Shown here: positions 16,433-25,215 of the stretch, one piece after another
Layout: each line of letters begins with the position of its first letter
Numbering within the stretch: the first letter of the stretch is position 1
Origin: Anaerolineaceae bacterium UBA5404
GTDB lineage: Bacteria > Chloroflexota > Anaerolineae > Anaerolineales > Anaerolineaceae
Assembly (NCBI GenBank): GCA_002409625.1
Contig: DHNY01000005.1
Span: 1 to 53,017, forward strand
DNA length: 53,017 bases
Direction: 5' to 3'
Position numbers and translations under genes: made by a program
The notes under the pieces: generated by a model
The model's database searches: none
What the model was told of the DNA's origin: nothing
Seen by the model: the letters and a program-made list of their open reading frames with translations, nothing else

Positions 16433-17533
16433 TTAGGGAAGATATTCCCATGGATTAACGGAAGCACCATTACGGCGAATCTCAAAGTGCAGGTGGGGTC
16501 CGGTTGAGTTTCCGGTCGTGCCACCAGTGCCAATTACCGCGCCCTGGCTCACACTCGCGCCACAGCTAACATTAATACTGTTGAGATGCTCATACAAGGT
16601 TTGGAAGCCATTACCATGGTCAATCACCACAAAGTTACCGTAGCCACCATCCAACCAACCCGCATAAACCACCACACCACTATCGGCAGCAAAAATTTGA
16701 GACCCCAATCCGGCACCGATATCAATCGCCCTGTGCCCAGGTCCATAGTTGTTACCGGAAATAAAACGCACCGCGGATGGCCAAATAAAATAGCCTGTGC
16801 CGATGTAACCTTGCCCAATATTCCCGCACGAGCCCGGACCTGAAAAACCACTTTTGCGCGAGCCATCACCGTCAACAAGCACAGCCGCATAGGTAACCTC
16901 GGTAAGCGCGCGGTTACCACCAGGCACCATCACAATGGTTCCCGGTTTAATTTCAGGATTGCTCAAATCAAGATTGTTTCCAATAAACAAAAGGATATCT
17001 TCAACCTTGGCGCCGTATTTAGACGCAACCGATTCAATCGTGTCGCGACTGGTCCACTTATGCAAAATGCCATCGGTTGGCGGGATGGTAAGTACCTGAT
17101 TAGGCTTTAAGTTGTCTGATTTATCCTGCAAGATGTCATAGTTGGCATACAAGATGGATTCAACACTTACACCATGGCTTTCAGCAATACCCCAAACAGA
17201 ATCGCCATTTGCCACGGTATATTCAATGGGCTCGGTGCGAAATTCGGTATTGAGTTCGGTGTCGGTTTTTGGTTTTCTAAAAAAGCCGGCATTCACCGCT
17301 TTAGCTTCAAAAGGCGGCAAGGCTGCGATAACTTCTTCTTTCAATTCTACGGGTTCATGATGGGCAACTGGTTGGTATTTTTGCATGGATCGCGCGATGG
17401 TTTGTTGCCAAAAAGCAAACACCACTATTGCCGCGCAAAGCACAATGGCTACTAGCCAGGCAATAAAACCAAGCAAGTGAGGATTAACAGGCTGTTTTGC
17501 CTGCTTTGGGCTTTCTTCCAGTACTTCTTCCAT
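16433..17533 (-). CDS. Membrane-anchored LysM-M23 peptidoglycan endopeptidase
   Basis: 366 aa: a cytosolic N-terminus, one membrane helix (about 26-48), two LysM peptidoglycan-binding domains (YTVANGDSVWGIAESHGVSV...LTIPP and HKWTSRDTIESVASKYGA...VMVPGG) and a C-terminal M23 domain. The M23 zinc motifs are GHRAIDIG and HLHFEIRR, with the usual DHGNGFQTLYEHL between them. It is predicted to cleave peptide cross-links of the cell wall, anchored at the membrane surface. A TATAAT ends 6 nt before the ATG, so it is likely leaderless, and this promoter lies just after the rho stop codon. tRNA-Arg follows downstream on the same strand. Confidence 0.92.
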   Translation of the reverse strand: MEEVLEESPKQAKQPVNPHLLGFIAWLVAIVLCAAIVVFAFWQQTIARSMQKYQPVAHHEPVELKEEVIAALPPFEAKAVNAGFFRKPKTDTELNTEFRTEPIEYTVANGDSVWGIAESHGVSVESILYANYDILQDKSDNLKPNQVLTIPPTDGILHKWTSRDTIESVASKYGAKVEDILLFIGNNLDLSNPEIKPGTIVMVPGGNRALTEVTYAAVLVDGDGSRKSGFSGPGSCGNIGQGYIGTGYFIWPSAVRFISGNNYGPGHRAIDIGAGLGSQIFAADSGVVVYAGWLDGGYGNFVVIDHGNGFQTLYEHLNSINVSCGASVSQGAVIGTGGTTGNSTGPHLHFEIRRNGASVNPWEYLP

Positions 17534-17539
17534 ACCCTG

Positions 17540-17545
17540 ATTATA
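17540..17545 (-). promoter_or_regulatory. -10 element of the LysM-M23 gene, leaderless type
   Basis: Minus-strand TATAAT, 6 nt (cagggt), ATG. It sits in the 17-nt gap after rho, so the M23 gene can be transcribed apart from rho. A TTGACA occurs upstream but at only 14 bp, too close for a normal -35. Confidence 0.5.
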
Positions 17546-17550
17546 CTAGA

Positions 17551-18822
17551 TTACATATCTGTCAAAGTTTGAAGGAATTCAAAGTTTGTCTTTGTTTTTT
17601 CCATTTTTTGCAAAATAGCTTCGGTCGCAACGGCTGTATCCATACCCGCGCCTTGAGGCGGATTTGAAACCATCTGCAAGTACATTCGGCGCATAAGCCA
17701 TACGCGTTGCAAGGTTTCCTCGTCGAGCAAAAGTTCCTCGCGTCGGGTGGATGATTTTTCGATATCAATGGCAGGGAAGATGCGTCTTTCTTGCAGTCGC
17801 CGTGAGAGATGCATTTCCATGTTACCGGTACCCTTGAACTCTTCATAAACCACATCATCCAAGCGCGAGCCGGTATCCACCATGGCAGTGGCAATAATCG
17901 TCAGGCTGCCGCCATCTTCCAGGTTACGCGCGGCACCATAAAAGCGTTTGGGCGGGTAAAGCGCGGATGGGTCCATACCACCAGACAAGGTTCTACCGCT
18001 GGGGTTAACCACCATGTTATAAGCGCGTGCCAAACGGGTCAGTGAGTCCATCAAAATGACCACATCATGCCCAATTTCAACCAATCGTTTTGCGCGATCA
18101 AGTGAGACCTCGGCCATGCGAACGTGTGAGGTGGTTGGTTCGTCAAATGTGCTGGCGATAACCTCTGCCTCAACGGATCGATCCATGTCTGTAACTTCTT
18201 CAGGGCGTTCACCGATGAGTGACATAATTTGGCGCACTTCGGGATGATTGCTGGCAATGGCGTTAGCTATTTCTTTCAAAATGCTCGTCTTACCAGCCTT
18301 AGGTGGTGAAACGATCATCGCGCGTTGCCCACCACCAATGGGTGCAACCAAGTTGATCATGCGGGTAGCCAGGCTGGTTGATGAGTATTCCAAATTGAGT
18401 AACTTATCCGGGAAAATTGGCGTGAGGTTTTCAAATCGAGGACGCCGACGGGCTTCATCTGGCGTTAAACCATTTATCGATTCGACTTTTAACAAGCCGT
18501 GGTGTCGTTCTGACTCTCTGGGAGGTCTGACCATGCCGATAACCAAATCCCCTGGTCTAAGGTCATATCGGCGTAATTGGGCTTGTGATACGTAAACATC
18601 ATCCGCACCGATGCGATAGTTTGCGCGCAAAAAACCAATGCCTTCGTTCATGACCTCTAACACGCCGCCACGCACTTCAAGCCCTTCCTCTTCACCAAGC
18701 CTTTTGGCAATTTGGAAAATAAGCCCTTCACGTTTGAGCCTCTTTGGGTCAACAACATTTAAATCAGTAGCAACTTTGCGCAATTGCTTGATTGGCATTT
18801 TTTCTAGTTCAAAAACATCCAT
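17551..18822 (-). CDS. rho: Transcription termination factor Rho
   Basis: Hexameric RNA helicase that ends transcription at rut-bearing sites; 423 aa, typical length. The Rho-N domain (MPIKQLRKVATDLNV...) is followed by the cold-shock-like RNA-binding domain (GVLEVMNEGIGFLRANYRIG, DVYVSQAQLRRYDLRPGD) and the RecA-type ATPase with Walker A SPPKAGKTS and Walker B VVILMDSLTRLARAYN. LSGGMD and PKRFYGAARN cover the secondary RNA-binding loops. AAAGG precedes the ATG at 18822. Its own promoter lies about 160 nt upstream, leaving a long leader with a hairpin. Confidence 0.96.
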   Translation of the reverse strand: MDVFELEKMPIKQLRKVATDLNVVDPKRLKREGLIFQIAKRLGEEEGLEVRGGVLEVMNEGIGFLRANYRIGADDVYVSQAQLRRYDLRPGDLVIGMVRPPRESERHHGLLKVESINGLTPDEARRRPRFENLTPIFPDKLLNLEYSSTSLATRMINLVAPIGGGQRAMIVSPPKAGKTSILKEIANAIASNHPEVRQIMSLIGERPEEVTDMDRSVEAEVIASTFDEPTTSHVRMAEVSLDRAKRLVEIGHDVVILMDSLTRLARAYNMVVNPSGRTLSGGMDPSALYPPKRFYGAARNLEDGGSLTIIATAMVDTGSRLDDVVYEEFKGTGNMEMHLSRRLQERRIFPAIDIEKSSTRREELLLDEETLQRVWLMRRMYLQMVSNPPQGAGMDTAVATEAILQKMEKTKTNFEFLQTLTDM

Positions 18823-18855
18823 AACTCTTACCTTTCATTGAAAGACAACCCCTTA

Positions 18856-18874
18856 ACGCATTTCAACCATGCGT
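18856..18874 (-). promoter_or_regulatory. Hairpin in the rho leader
   Basis: ACGCAT pairs with ATGCGT around a 7-nt loop, in the 5' leader of rho about 35 nt before the start codon. Rho leaders in several bacteria mediate autogenous attenuation; whether this short stem does so is unknown. Confidence 0.35.
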
Positions 18875-18987
18875 CAATAATTAACCATTGATTAAATTTT
18901 TAAGGATAAAAACCATATATTAATAAGGGATCACCTTTGGTTGGATTGATTGTTTAGTGTGCTGTAAAGTGGTTGATTACAGAGAAA

Positions 18988-19015
18988 ATTATATCATTAT
19001 CTAAGCATGTTGCAA
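18988..19015 (-). promoter_or_regulatory. Promoter of rho
   Basis: On the minus strand TTGCAA (19010-19015), 16 bp, TATAAT (18988-18993). It predicts a leader of about 158 nt. The region 18823-19145 (323 bp) holds this promoter, the rho leader and the divergent -10 of the beta-lactamase-fold gene; no further gene is seen. Confidence 0.6.
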
Positions 19016-19133
19016 GTTTTTTTGCATATTTAGACATAAGTCTAATGAGAATTAATACATTTTTTATTAAGATTTGGACCTTTTGAATCGTTTTTCACTA
19101 CTAACTCTCAAAAACAATGCTCTTTAATAGGAT

Positions 19134-19139
19134 TATAAT
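19134..19139 (+). promoter_or_regulatory. -10 element of the beta-lactamase-fold gene, leaderless type
   Basis: TATAAT, 6 nt, ATG at 19146; no Shine-Dalgarno. The -35 region is A-rich and not convincing. Confidence 0.5.
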
Positions 19140-19145
19140 AACCGC

Positions 19146-20627
19146 ATGCGTACGAGAAGATCGCTTCTTCAATGGATTGCCGCAGGCATGATTTTGATTG
19201 CCAGTTTTCTGGCAATCCTGCAACTCACCCGCTACTCACGGGTACGTGCAAACTTCCCAACCGGCCTCAAAATTGCGGGTATTCCTGTTGGCGGATTGAA
19301 CTATGAGCTGGCGTCAGATCGATTGGTCAAGGTTTACATGTCACCCATCGAGATGGAATATGGCGAAAACCGCATCCAGGTGAGACCTGCAACCCTGGGG
19401 TTTGAACTCAGGCTACAAAACATGCTTGCTGCCGCAGATAAGCAGCGCACCGGCGAATCTTTTTGGTCTGGGTTTTGGAAATACCTGTGGAACCGACCAG
19501 TAACTTCAAAAGATATTCCTTTGCAATCTCATTTTGACAAAAACCGTCTGCAAGCCTATCTTGAAACAGAAATCGCCTCGCGCTATAACGAATTCGCCGA
19601 ACCGCCCATGCCTGCACCTGGTGAAAGCTACTTCTATCCAGGTAAACAAGGCACCGCGATTAATTACAGCACGACCATCGATCGCATTATACAAACGCTC
19701 AACTCACCCGACAATCGCACCGTTAAACTCGATGTCATCCAAAGCTCAGCAGCCAAACCTGGTGTCGATTTGTTGGACATCATGCTAAAAAGCATCATTG
19801 ATGAATCCCTTTTTGATGGCTGGGTTGAGCTCTATATGAAAGATTTGCAAACAGGCACAGTACTGCATTTTACCCACTCAAAAACAGCTGAAGAGGATTT
19901 GCCAGTCGATATCGCCTATTCGGCATGGAGTACGATTAAAATCCCCGTATTGCTCACCGCTTTCAAATATCTCCAGGAACCTTACGATCCAGTTGTCCTG
20001 GCTCAAATTGAAGAAATGGTTGAGCAAAGCGACAATGAGTCCACAGACTTTATAGGCAGAACGGTTATCGAACAGAACCTGGGTCCCTTGCGCGTCTCCG
20101 AGGACATGGATCTCTTGGGCTTGGAAAACACCTTTTGGTCCGGCTTTTTTGCATTGGGATCACCTTTGCTCATCGAATTCACCACGCCTGCAAATCAAAA
20201 CAAAAACTACGACACCGACCCTGACCGTTTCGCCCAAACCACACCACAGGATTTAGGTTTGCTCCTGGAAGAAATCTACTACTGTGCCAAAGACTACGGT
20301 GGCGCTATTCCACTTGCTTTTGATGGCGAAATCACCCAGTACGAATGCGAACTCATGGTGGGTTACCTCGCTAAAAACAGAATCGCCGTATTTTTACAAG
20401 GCGGTGTGCCACCGGAAATTCAAGTGGCTCACAAACATGGCTGGGCTGTGGAATATAAAGACGGCTACATGCACACCATGGGCGATGCGGGTATCTTTTA
20501 CACTCCGGGTGGCGATTACATTATCTCCGTGTTTATCTTCCATCCCGTGCAAGCCATTTTTGATGTGGTCAACCCACTGGTTACCGGATTGTCTTCTGCG
20601 GTTTACAACTATTTTAATCTTGAATAA
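19146..20627 (+). CDS. Membrane-anchored class A beta-lactamase-fold serine hydrolase
   Basis: 493 aa: an N-terminal anchor (about 8-28), a VanW/YoaR-like segment (about 38-200, starting FPTGLKIAGIPVGG and including a YPGKQGTAINY motif) that often binds peptidoglycan, then a class A beta-lactamase-type domain. The active-site triad motifs are S262-TIK265 (SxxK), S295-DN (SDN) and K430-HG (the KTG box with His). It could be a DD-peptidase-like or beta-lactam-hydrolysing enzyme. The long N-terminal module and the KHG box make a conventional resistance enzyme less likely than a wall-remodelling one. Predicted leaderless; the stop codon overlaps the -35 region of the following tRNA promoter. Confidence 0.8.
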   Translation: MRTRRSLLQWIAAGMILIASFLAILQLTRYSRVRANFPTGLKIAGIPVGGLNYELASDRLVKVYMSPIEMEYGENRIQVRPATLGFELRLQNMLAAADKQRTGESFWSGFWKYLWNRPVTSKDIPLQSHFDKNRLQAYLETEIASRYNEFAEPPMPAPGESYFYPGKQGTAINYSTTIDRIIQTLNSPDNRTVKLDVIQSSAAKPGVDLLDIMLKSIIDESLFDGWVELYMKDLQTGTVLHFTHSKTAEEDLPVDIAYSAWSTIKIPVLLTAFKYLQEPYDPVVLAQIEEMVEQSDNESTDFIGRTVIEQNLGPLRVSEDMDLLGLENTFWSGFFALGSPLLIEFTTPANQNKNYDTDPDRFAQTTPQDLGLLLEEIYYCAKDYGGAIPLAFDGEITQYECELMVGYLAKNRIAVFLQGGVPPEIQVAHKHGWAVEYKDGYMHTMGDAGIFYTPGGDYIISVFIFHPVQAIFDVVNPLVTGLSSAVYNYFNLE

Positions 20628-20647
20628 GCCTGGCTTTCAGGTATAAT
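20620..20647 (+). promoter_or_regulatory. Promoter of tRNA-Arg(UCG)
   Basis: TTGAAT (20620-20625), 16 bp, TATAAT (20642-20647), ending 10 nt before the tRNA 5' end. It overlaps the last codons of the upstream gene. Confidence 0.6.
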
Positions 20648-20657
20648 AGCCAAACTT

Positions 20658-20730
20658 GCCCGCGTAGCTCAATGGATAGAGTACCTGACTTCGAATCAGA
20701 TGGTTGGGGGTTCGAGTCCCTCCGCGGGTA
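20658..20730 (+). tRNA. tRNA-Arg (anticodon UCG)
   Basis: 73-nt cloverleaf. The acceptor GCCCGCG pairs with CGCGGGT (G1-U72 wobble) with discriminator A and no encoded CCA. The anticodon loop CTTCGAA gives UCG, reading CGN codons. The T-arm is GGGGGTTCGAGTCCC. A T-rich stretch follows. Confidence 0.94.
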
Positions 20731-20761
20731 TTTTATTTTTAACCGGATAAGAGGCAAAAAA

Positions 20762-21409
20762 TCAGCTGTCTTTTGGCAATGTACCAAACACAAGATCCCA
20801 AAACCAGGTGGTTACACCATAGCGCGCGTCATGCGTCTTAAAATGATGCGCCATATGATGCCGCCGCAAGGCTTGGGCATATTTTCCTTTTAAACTGAAA
20901 TGGTGCAAAACGTAATGCGTCATATCGTACAAGACATAACCAAGCAAAAATCCTGCAAACATCCCATCCACAAGATACCAGGCACCAATCAACTTGCCCA
21001 CAAGCAACCAAAACAAGCCATAAAACAAAGCTGCCAATGGAATGCTCAAAACAGGTGGCATAACCAGGCGCGTCTTCACCCTGGGTTCATCATGGTGTAC
21101 GCCGTGCATCAGGAATAAGAACCGGTCCATACGTGGTGTGGTCTTTTTTGGCTTAAAGTGAAACATAAAGCGATGGAGTGCGTATTCCACAAAAGGCCAA
21201 ATCAAAAGCCCAATTGCAAAAGAAATCAGCACCATCCACCAAGTTTTCTCGCTATTAGCCTGGATGCTTCGCCACACAAAAAAGCCAATAACCGGTAAAA
21301 AGATGACCAGCACAGCTATTGGGCTGATATGCGTAAAAAACTCCATAAAATCAGAGTCAAACAGCCTGACGCCTTTTTCGTCTTTGATTTTTGTTTTAAC
21401 TTCGCTCAT
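20762..21409 (-). CDS. Fatty acid hydroxylase-like di-iron membrane protein
   Basis: 215-aa polytopic protein with the histidine clusters of the fatty acid hydroxylase superfamily, closest in pattern to the catalytic part of fatty acid 2-hydroxylase (Scs7/FA2H): HRFMFH, HGVHH, HYVLHH and RRHHMAHHF. These ligate a di-iron site that hydroxylates a lipid acyl chain using O2. The fused cytochrome b5 domain of the eukaryotic enzymes is absent. The ATG at 21409 is chosen because AAGAAGGA lies upstream; a further 26 in-frame codons upstream lack a ribosome site. An O2-using enzyme in an apparently fermentative genome suggests at least microaerobic exposure. The 203-bp gap to ftsK holds only the ftsK -10. 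Confidence 0.82.
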   Translation of the reverse strand: MSEVKTKIKDEKGVRLFDSDFMEFFTHISPIAVLVIFLPVIGFFVWRSIQANSEKTWWMVLISFAIGLLIWPFVEYALHRFMFHFKPKKTTPRMDRFLFLMHGVHHDEPRVKTRLVMPPVLSIPLAALFYGLFWLLVGKLIGAWYLVDGMFAGFLLGYVLYDMTHYVLHHFSLKGKYAQALRRHHMAHHFKTHDARYGVTTWFWDLVFGTLPKDS

Positions 21410-21581
21410 CGTCGTTCCTTCTTTAGCTAAAAAACCAATCACAACCATTAATAAAACACCAATTGAATAGCTTAATTGTAATCGCAAAAAACCGGATTAC
21501 AGCAGATTGGCATAGATTGTGCAAGATTAGAGATAAGCAACTGACAAGCGCAATCAACGCGGGGTCAGGTATGCTTAATGC

Positions 21582-21587
21582 TATAAT
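21582..21587 (+). promoter_or_regulatory. -10 element of ftsK
   Basis: TATAAT 25 nt before the start codon; the short leader carries AGGAG. No clear -35. Confidence 0.45.
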
Positions 21588-21612
21588 TTAAGGAAATAAA
21601 TCAGGAGTTTTC

Positions 21613-23904
21613 ATGGCCAAGCGCCCAGCCAGCAAATCAAAAGCAAAATCAAGCACCAAAGCAAAGTCAGGTTCTAAGAAGCGTTCATCAAAAAAACAAT
21701 CCGAAGGTTTTCAATTCGACTTTTCTAAAGAGAAACTGATTGAAATCAGCGGTATTGCCTTGCTGGTCTTCGGTTTTATCAGCCTGGTGATGACCTTTTT
21801 TGCAAAAGAAGGCACTTTCTTTGCAAAATGGCCAGATTACCTGCTTAAACAAACGGGGATTTTCTCCTATGTCGTCCCCGTGGTGCTCATTTTGGCAGGT
21901 GCCTGGTTTTTGTTATCGCGTTTTGAGCAATTTCCGTTGGTCACTTTTCCCAGAGTGTTCGGTGCCACAGCGCTCACTTTCAACCTGATGACCTGGTTCC
22001 AGCTTTTTCATGCGCCAAACCCTCAGCAAACCATAGCGCTAAAAGGTGGAGGAAAAGTTGGCCAAGCCATTTATGCCTGGTTCCACAATGGATTGGGCAC
22101 ACCTGGCACCGTTATCATGCTCATTGCCTGGTTGCTGATTGCCTTGATGCTCCTGGTCAATCTTTCTCTGCCGGCTTTACTGGCATGGCTGGTTTTAGGG
22201 CTTAAAAACAGTCGAACAAAGTTTGCAGACTTTATCCGCAACCTAGCCGAAGCCCAAAAACAAAAGCAGATGCACCGCGAGCAACTCCAAAAGGTTTTGG
22301 ATGAAGAACCCCATCAAGCGCCATTACCATTGGATCAGCCACAAAAAGAAATAAAACCAAGCGCCCTGCCCGCCAAACCCAGCCCCGAAACCAGGCAGGA
22401 CAAACCCACAGCTGATGGGCAAAAAGTTTGGATTCTGCCAGAACCCGAAGATATCCTCAACCCAGCTACGCGGACTTCAATCAGCGAGGAAAGTGACGAA
22501 GACCGTGCCCGAGTGATTGAAGAGACTTTGCGCTCATTCAACGCGCCAGGCTCCGTGGTTGAAATCAGACGCGGACCAGCCATCACCATGTTTGGCGTAG
22601 AGCCAGATTATGTTGAGACCCGTAGTGGCAAAACCCGTGTGCGGGTAAGCAACATCACCCGCCTCGCTGACGACCTTGCTATGGCGCTCAAGGCCTCGCG
22701 CATCCGCATTCAAGCCCCTGTGCCCGGCAAAGGCTACATCGGCATCGAGGTGCCCAATAGCCAAACCTCGCTTGTTTCCATGCTTGAAATTTTCCAAAGC
22801 ACCGCTTTTCAATCCGAAACCTCAGCTTTACGCTTTGTTTTGGGCAAGGATGTCACCGGTTTGCCTTTTACCTCTGACCTAAGCAAAATGCCCCACTTGC
22901 TCATCGCTGGCACAACCGGCTCTGGTAAGTCGGTTTGTGTCAACGCTATTTTAGCTGGCTATTTGCTCACCCTTTCGCCAGATCAGTTACGCTTGATGCT
23001 TGTTGACCCTAAACGGGTTGAGCTCACCGGATACAATGGCATTCCGCACCTTTTAGCGCCGGTCATCACCGAAGCAGATAAAGTGGTTAGCGCCTTGCAA
23101 CGCATGATGCGAGAAATGGATTTGCGCTACCAGGTTTTCTCGGCGCATGGCGTGCGAAACATTGAAGAATACAACCAGCAAGCCCGCGCTGAGGGCAAAA
23201 AAGAGCTTCATTACATCCTGGTGGTGATTGATGAACTTGCGGACCTGATGATGCTCGCCCCGGACGAAACCGAGCGCTCACTCATCCGCCTGGCTCAGCT
23301 TGCCAGGGCAACAGGCATTCACTTGATTATCGCCACGCAACGTCCTTCGGCAGATATCCTGACCGGCTTAATTAAGGCGAACTTCCCCGCTCGGATTGCT
23401 TTTGCGGTCGCTTCTGGCGTTGACAGTCGCGTTATCCTCGACCAACCCGGCGCTGAACGCCTCCTTGGGCGTGGTGACATGCTCTTCCAACCACCTGACG
23501 CGCCTGAGCCGATTCGCTTGCAAGGCACTTTTGTCTCCGATGAAGAAATCAACCGGCTGACTGATTTTTGGCGCGCGCAAAGCCTGCAAGCTGACGCGCC
23601 AGAAAGACCCGACCTAATGACCGCGGGAGCCAGCCCACATGCGCCCCTTATTGACGATCATCAATGGCATATTGAAGCTCCAGACCCGGATGCCGATCCC
23701 ATTGAAGGTGAAGTTATTGCAATGATTCGCAAAGAAGGGCGTGCCTCCATCTCGATGCTGCAACGTAAATTCCGCATTGGCTACACGCGCTCTGCCCGAA
23801 TCATCGAAAAACTGGAAGCTGATGGCATCATTGGTCCTCCCAGCACCAGTGGGACACGTGAAGTGCTTGATTACGGACAATACCCACCCATAAACCAGGA
23901 TTAG
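21613..23904 (+). CDS. ftsK: FtsK/SpoIIIE DNA translocase
   Basis: 763-aa septal DNA pump that clears chromosome ends into daughter cells. A Lys/Ser-rich N-terminus precedes four membrane helices (about 45-200), a short linker with Gln/Pro-rich stretches, and the motor domain with Walker A GTTGSGKS (433-440) and Walker B ILVVIDELADLMM. RPSADILTGLIKANFPARIAF and LDQPGAERLLGRGDML are hallmark segments. The C-terminal winged-helix gamma domain (EGEVIAMIRKEGRASISMLQRKFRIGY) reads KOPS/SRS sequences. AGGAG lies 6 nt before the ATG. The linker is much shorter than in E. coli. Confidence 0.95.
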   Translation: MAKRPASKSKAKSSTKAKSGSKKRSSKKQSEGFQFDFSKEKLIEISGIALLVFGFISLVMTFFAKEGTFFAKWPDYLLKQTGIFSYVVPVVLILAGAWFLLSRFEQFPLVTFPRVFGATALTFNLMTWFQLFHAPNPQQTIALKGGGKVGQAIYAWFHNGLGTPGTVIMLIAWLLIALMLLVNLSLPALLAWLVLGLKNSRTKFADFIRNLAEAQKQKQMHREQLQKVLDEEPHQAPLPLDQPQKEIKPSALPAKPSPETRQDKPTADGQKVWILPEPEDILNPATRTSISEESDEDRARVIEETLRSFNAPGSVVEIRRGPAITMFGVEPDYVETRSGKTRVRVSNITRLADDLAMALKASRIRIQAPVPGKGYIGIEVPNSQTSLVSMLEIFQSTAFQSETSALRFVLGKDVTGLPFTSDLSKMPHLLIAGTTGSGKSVCVNAILAGYLLTLSPDQLRLMLVDPKRVELTGYNGIPHLLAPVITEADKVVSALQRMMREMDLRYQVFSAHGVRNIEEYNQQARAEGKKELHYILVVIDELADLMMLAPDETERSLIRLAQLARATGIHLIIATQRPSADILTGLIKANFPARIAFAVASGVDSRVILDQPGAERLLGRGDMLFQPPDAPEPIRLQGTFVSDEEINRLTDFWRAQSLQADAPERPDLMTAGASPHAPLIDDHQWHIEAPDPDADPIEGEVIAMIRKEGRASISMLQRKFRIGYTRSARIIEKLEADGIIGPPSTSGTREVLDYGQYPPINQD

Positions 23905-23929
23905 TCTTCGTCAATTTCATTGCCTCATG

Positions 23930-23935
23930 TATAAT
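23930..23935 (+). promoter_or_regulatory. -10 element of the GtrA gene, leaderless type
   Basis: TATAAT, 7 nt, ATG at 23943; no Shine-Dalgarno. Confidence 0.5.
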
Positions 23936-23942
23936 TGGCAAG

Positions 23943-24446
23943 ATGAATTTAACGAATCACGAACCAAGATCTTTTAACGAAGACGCCAGTCAGAGTGATG
24001 AAGTTGTCTATTCTTCAAACCCTTTGATTGCCTTAGTTCAAAAGCTCTGGAGCGTTCGCTTTATCCGCTTTTTAGCCATTGGTGTTTTGAACACGCTTTT
24101 TGGTTACGTGCTTTATGCTTTTTTAGTTTTTATCGGCATCGATTATGTATGGGCAAGGGTGCTTGCAATTATCATTGGTATCATTTTCAACTTCTTCACC
24201 ACAGGGCGCATCGTATTCAACAACAAAGACAACTGGCTTATCATTCGCTTTGTTCTGGTTTACGCTGTGACCATGAGCCTGGACGTTTTAGTTTTAAAGC
24301 GCTTGGTTAGTAATATGAACCTTAATGAGTACCTTGCCGGTGCCATCATTACGATACCAATTGCAATGCTTTCATTTTTACTCAATTCTATTTTCACTTT
24401 TCAAACAATCAAACTTTTTAAAAAAGCTCCAAAGGACTTATCATGA
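23943..24446 (+). CDS. GtrA-family membrane protein
   Basis: 167-aa protein with four hydrophobic helices of the GtrA/DPMS3-like family: FIRFLAIGVLNTLFGYVLYAF, a second helix ending VLAIIIGIIFNFFTTGRIVF, and two more. GtrA proteins help move or present polyprenyl-linked sugars across the membrane and usually sit beside a DPM-type glycosyltransferase, as here. The stop overlaps the next start by 4 nt (ATGA). Confidence 0.87.
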   Translation: MNLTNHEPRSFNEDASQSDEVVYSSNPLIALVQKLWSVRFIRFLAIGVLNTLFGYVLYAFLVFIGIDYVWARVLAIIIGIIFNFFTTGRIVFNNKDNWLIIRFVLVYAVTMSLDVLVLKRLVSNMNLNEYLAGAIITIPIAMLSFLLNSIFTFQTIKLFKKAPKDLS

Positions 24447-25201
24447 CCGAAACCTCTGCAAAACCAACGCAAAAAATCAGCAGCATTAGCGCCATTTTTC
24501 CCGCCTACAATGACGCCGGCACCATTCCAAGCATGGTTCTGACCGCATTAATCGCTTTGCGCCAGGTTACGGATGATTATGAAGTAATTGTTACTAATGA
24601 TGGCAGCAAGGATGCTACCGGCGCGGTTTTGGCTGAACTGGCGTCCCGTTTTCCAGAGCTCAAAGTCATCACCCATGAAACCAACAAAGGCTACGGCTGT
24701 GCTTTACGCAGCGGTTTTGGCGCGGCAACAAAAGATTGGATTTTTTACACCGACGGCGATGCCCAATACAACGCCCTTGAAATGCCTAAGCTGGTTGAAG
24801 CGCTCAGGGATGATGTTGATGTGGTCAATGGCTATAAAATCAGCCGCAATGATACCTGGTACCGCATTTTAATTGGCAGAATTTATCATCACATTGTCAA
24901 GATTGCCTTTGGCTTTAAACTCCGCGATGTTGATTGTGATTTCAGGCTTATCAGACGGGATATTTTTGACAACATCCCGCTTGAAAGCCATACCGGCACC
25001 ATTTGCCTGGAAATGGTCAAAAAATTCCAGGATGCTGGTTACACTTTTGCTGAGGTGCCAGTCAACCACTACCACAGGTCTTATGGCAAATCACAGTTTT
25101 TCAGGCCAAAACACCTTTGGACAACCTTCAAGCACCTTTCTCAGCTTTGGTGGAAACTTGTGGTCAAAAAAGAGCACCTTCAAGAAAAACCTAAAAGCTA
25201 A
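24443..25201 (+). CDS. Family 2 glycosyltransferase (dolichol-phosphate-mannose-synthase-like)
   Basis: 252-aa GT2 enzyme. The nucleotide-sugar fold shows as AIFPAYNDAGTIPSMV, YEVIVTNDGSKDATG, ETNKGYGCALRSGF and YTDGDAQYNALEMP (the DxD metal site). RDVDCDFRLIRRDIF and VPVNHYHRSYGKSQFF match the acceptor side of polyprenyl-phosphate glycosyltransferases. No membrane helix, so the paired GtrA protein probably provides the membrane part. It probably transfers a sugar to undecaprenyl phosphate; the sugar is unknown. It is translationally coupled to GtrA. Confidence 0.9.
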   Translation: MTETSAKPTQKISSISAIFPAYNDAGTIPSMVLTALIALRQVTDDYEVIVTNDGSKDATGAVLAELASRFPELKVITHETNKGYGCALRSGFGAATKDWIFYTDGDAQYNALEMPKLVEALRDDVDVVNGYKISRNDTWYRILIGRIYHHIVKIAFGFKLRDVDCDFRLIRRDIFDNIPLESHTGTICLEMVKKFQDAGYTFAEVPVNHYHRSYGKSQFFRPKHLWTTFKHLSQLWWKLVVKKEHLQEKPKS

Positions 25202-25203
25202 AG

Positions 25204-25209
25204 TACAAT
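25204..25209 (+). promoter_or_regulatory. -10 element of the SDR epimerase gene, leaderless type
   Basis: TACAAT, 6 nt, ATG at 25216, located inside the glycosylation gene run and starting 2 nt after the GT2 stop codon. It allows separate transcription of the downstream pair. Confidence 0.4.
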
Positions 25210-25215
25210 TAGCCT

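Noticed and set aside
17563..17572. TTGACA near the LysM-M23 -10 as a -35 box
   Set aside because: Spacing to TATAAT is only 14 bp, outside the usual 16-18.
22534..22812. Antisense open frames within ftsK
   Set aside because: They are shadows of a full FtsK reading frame with clear Walker motifs.
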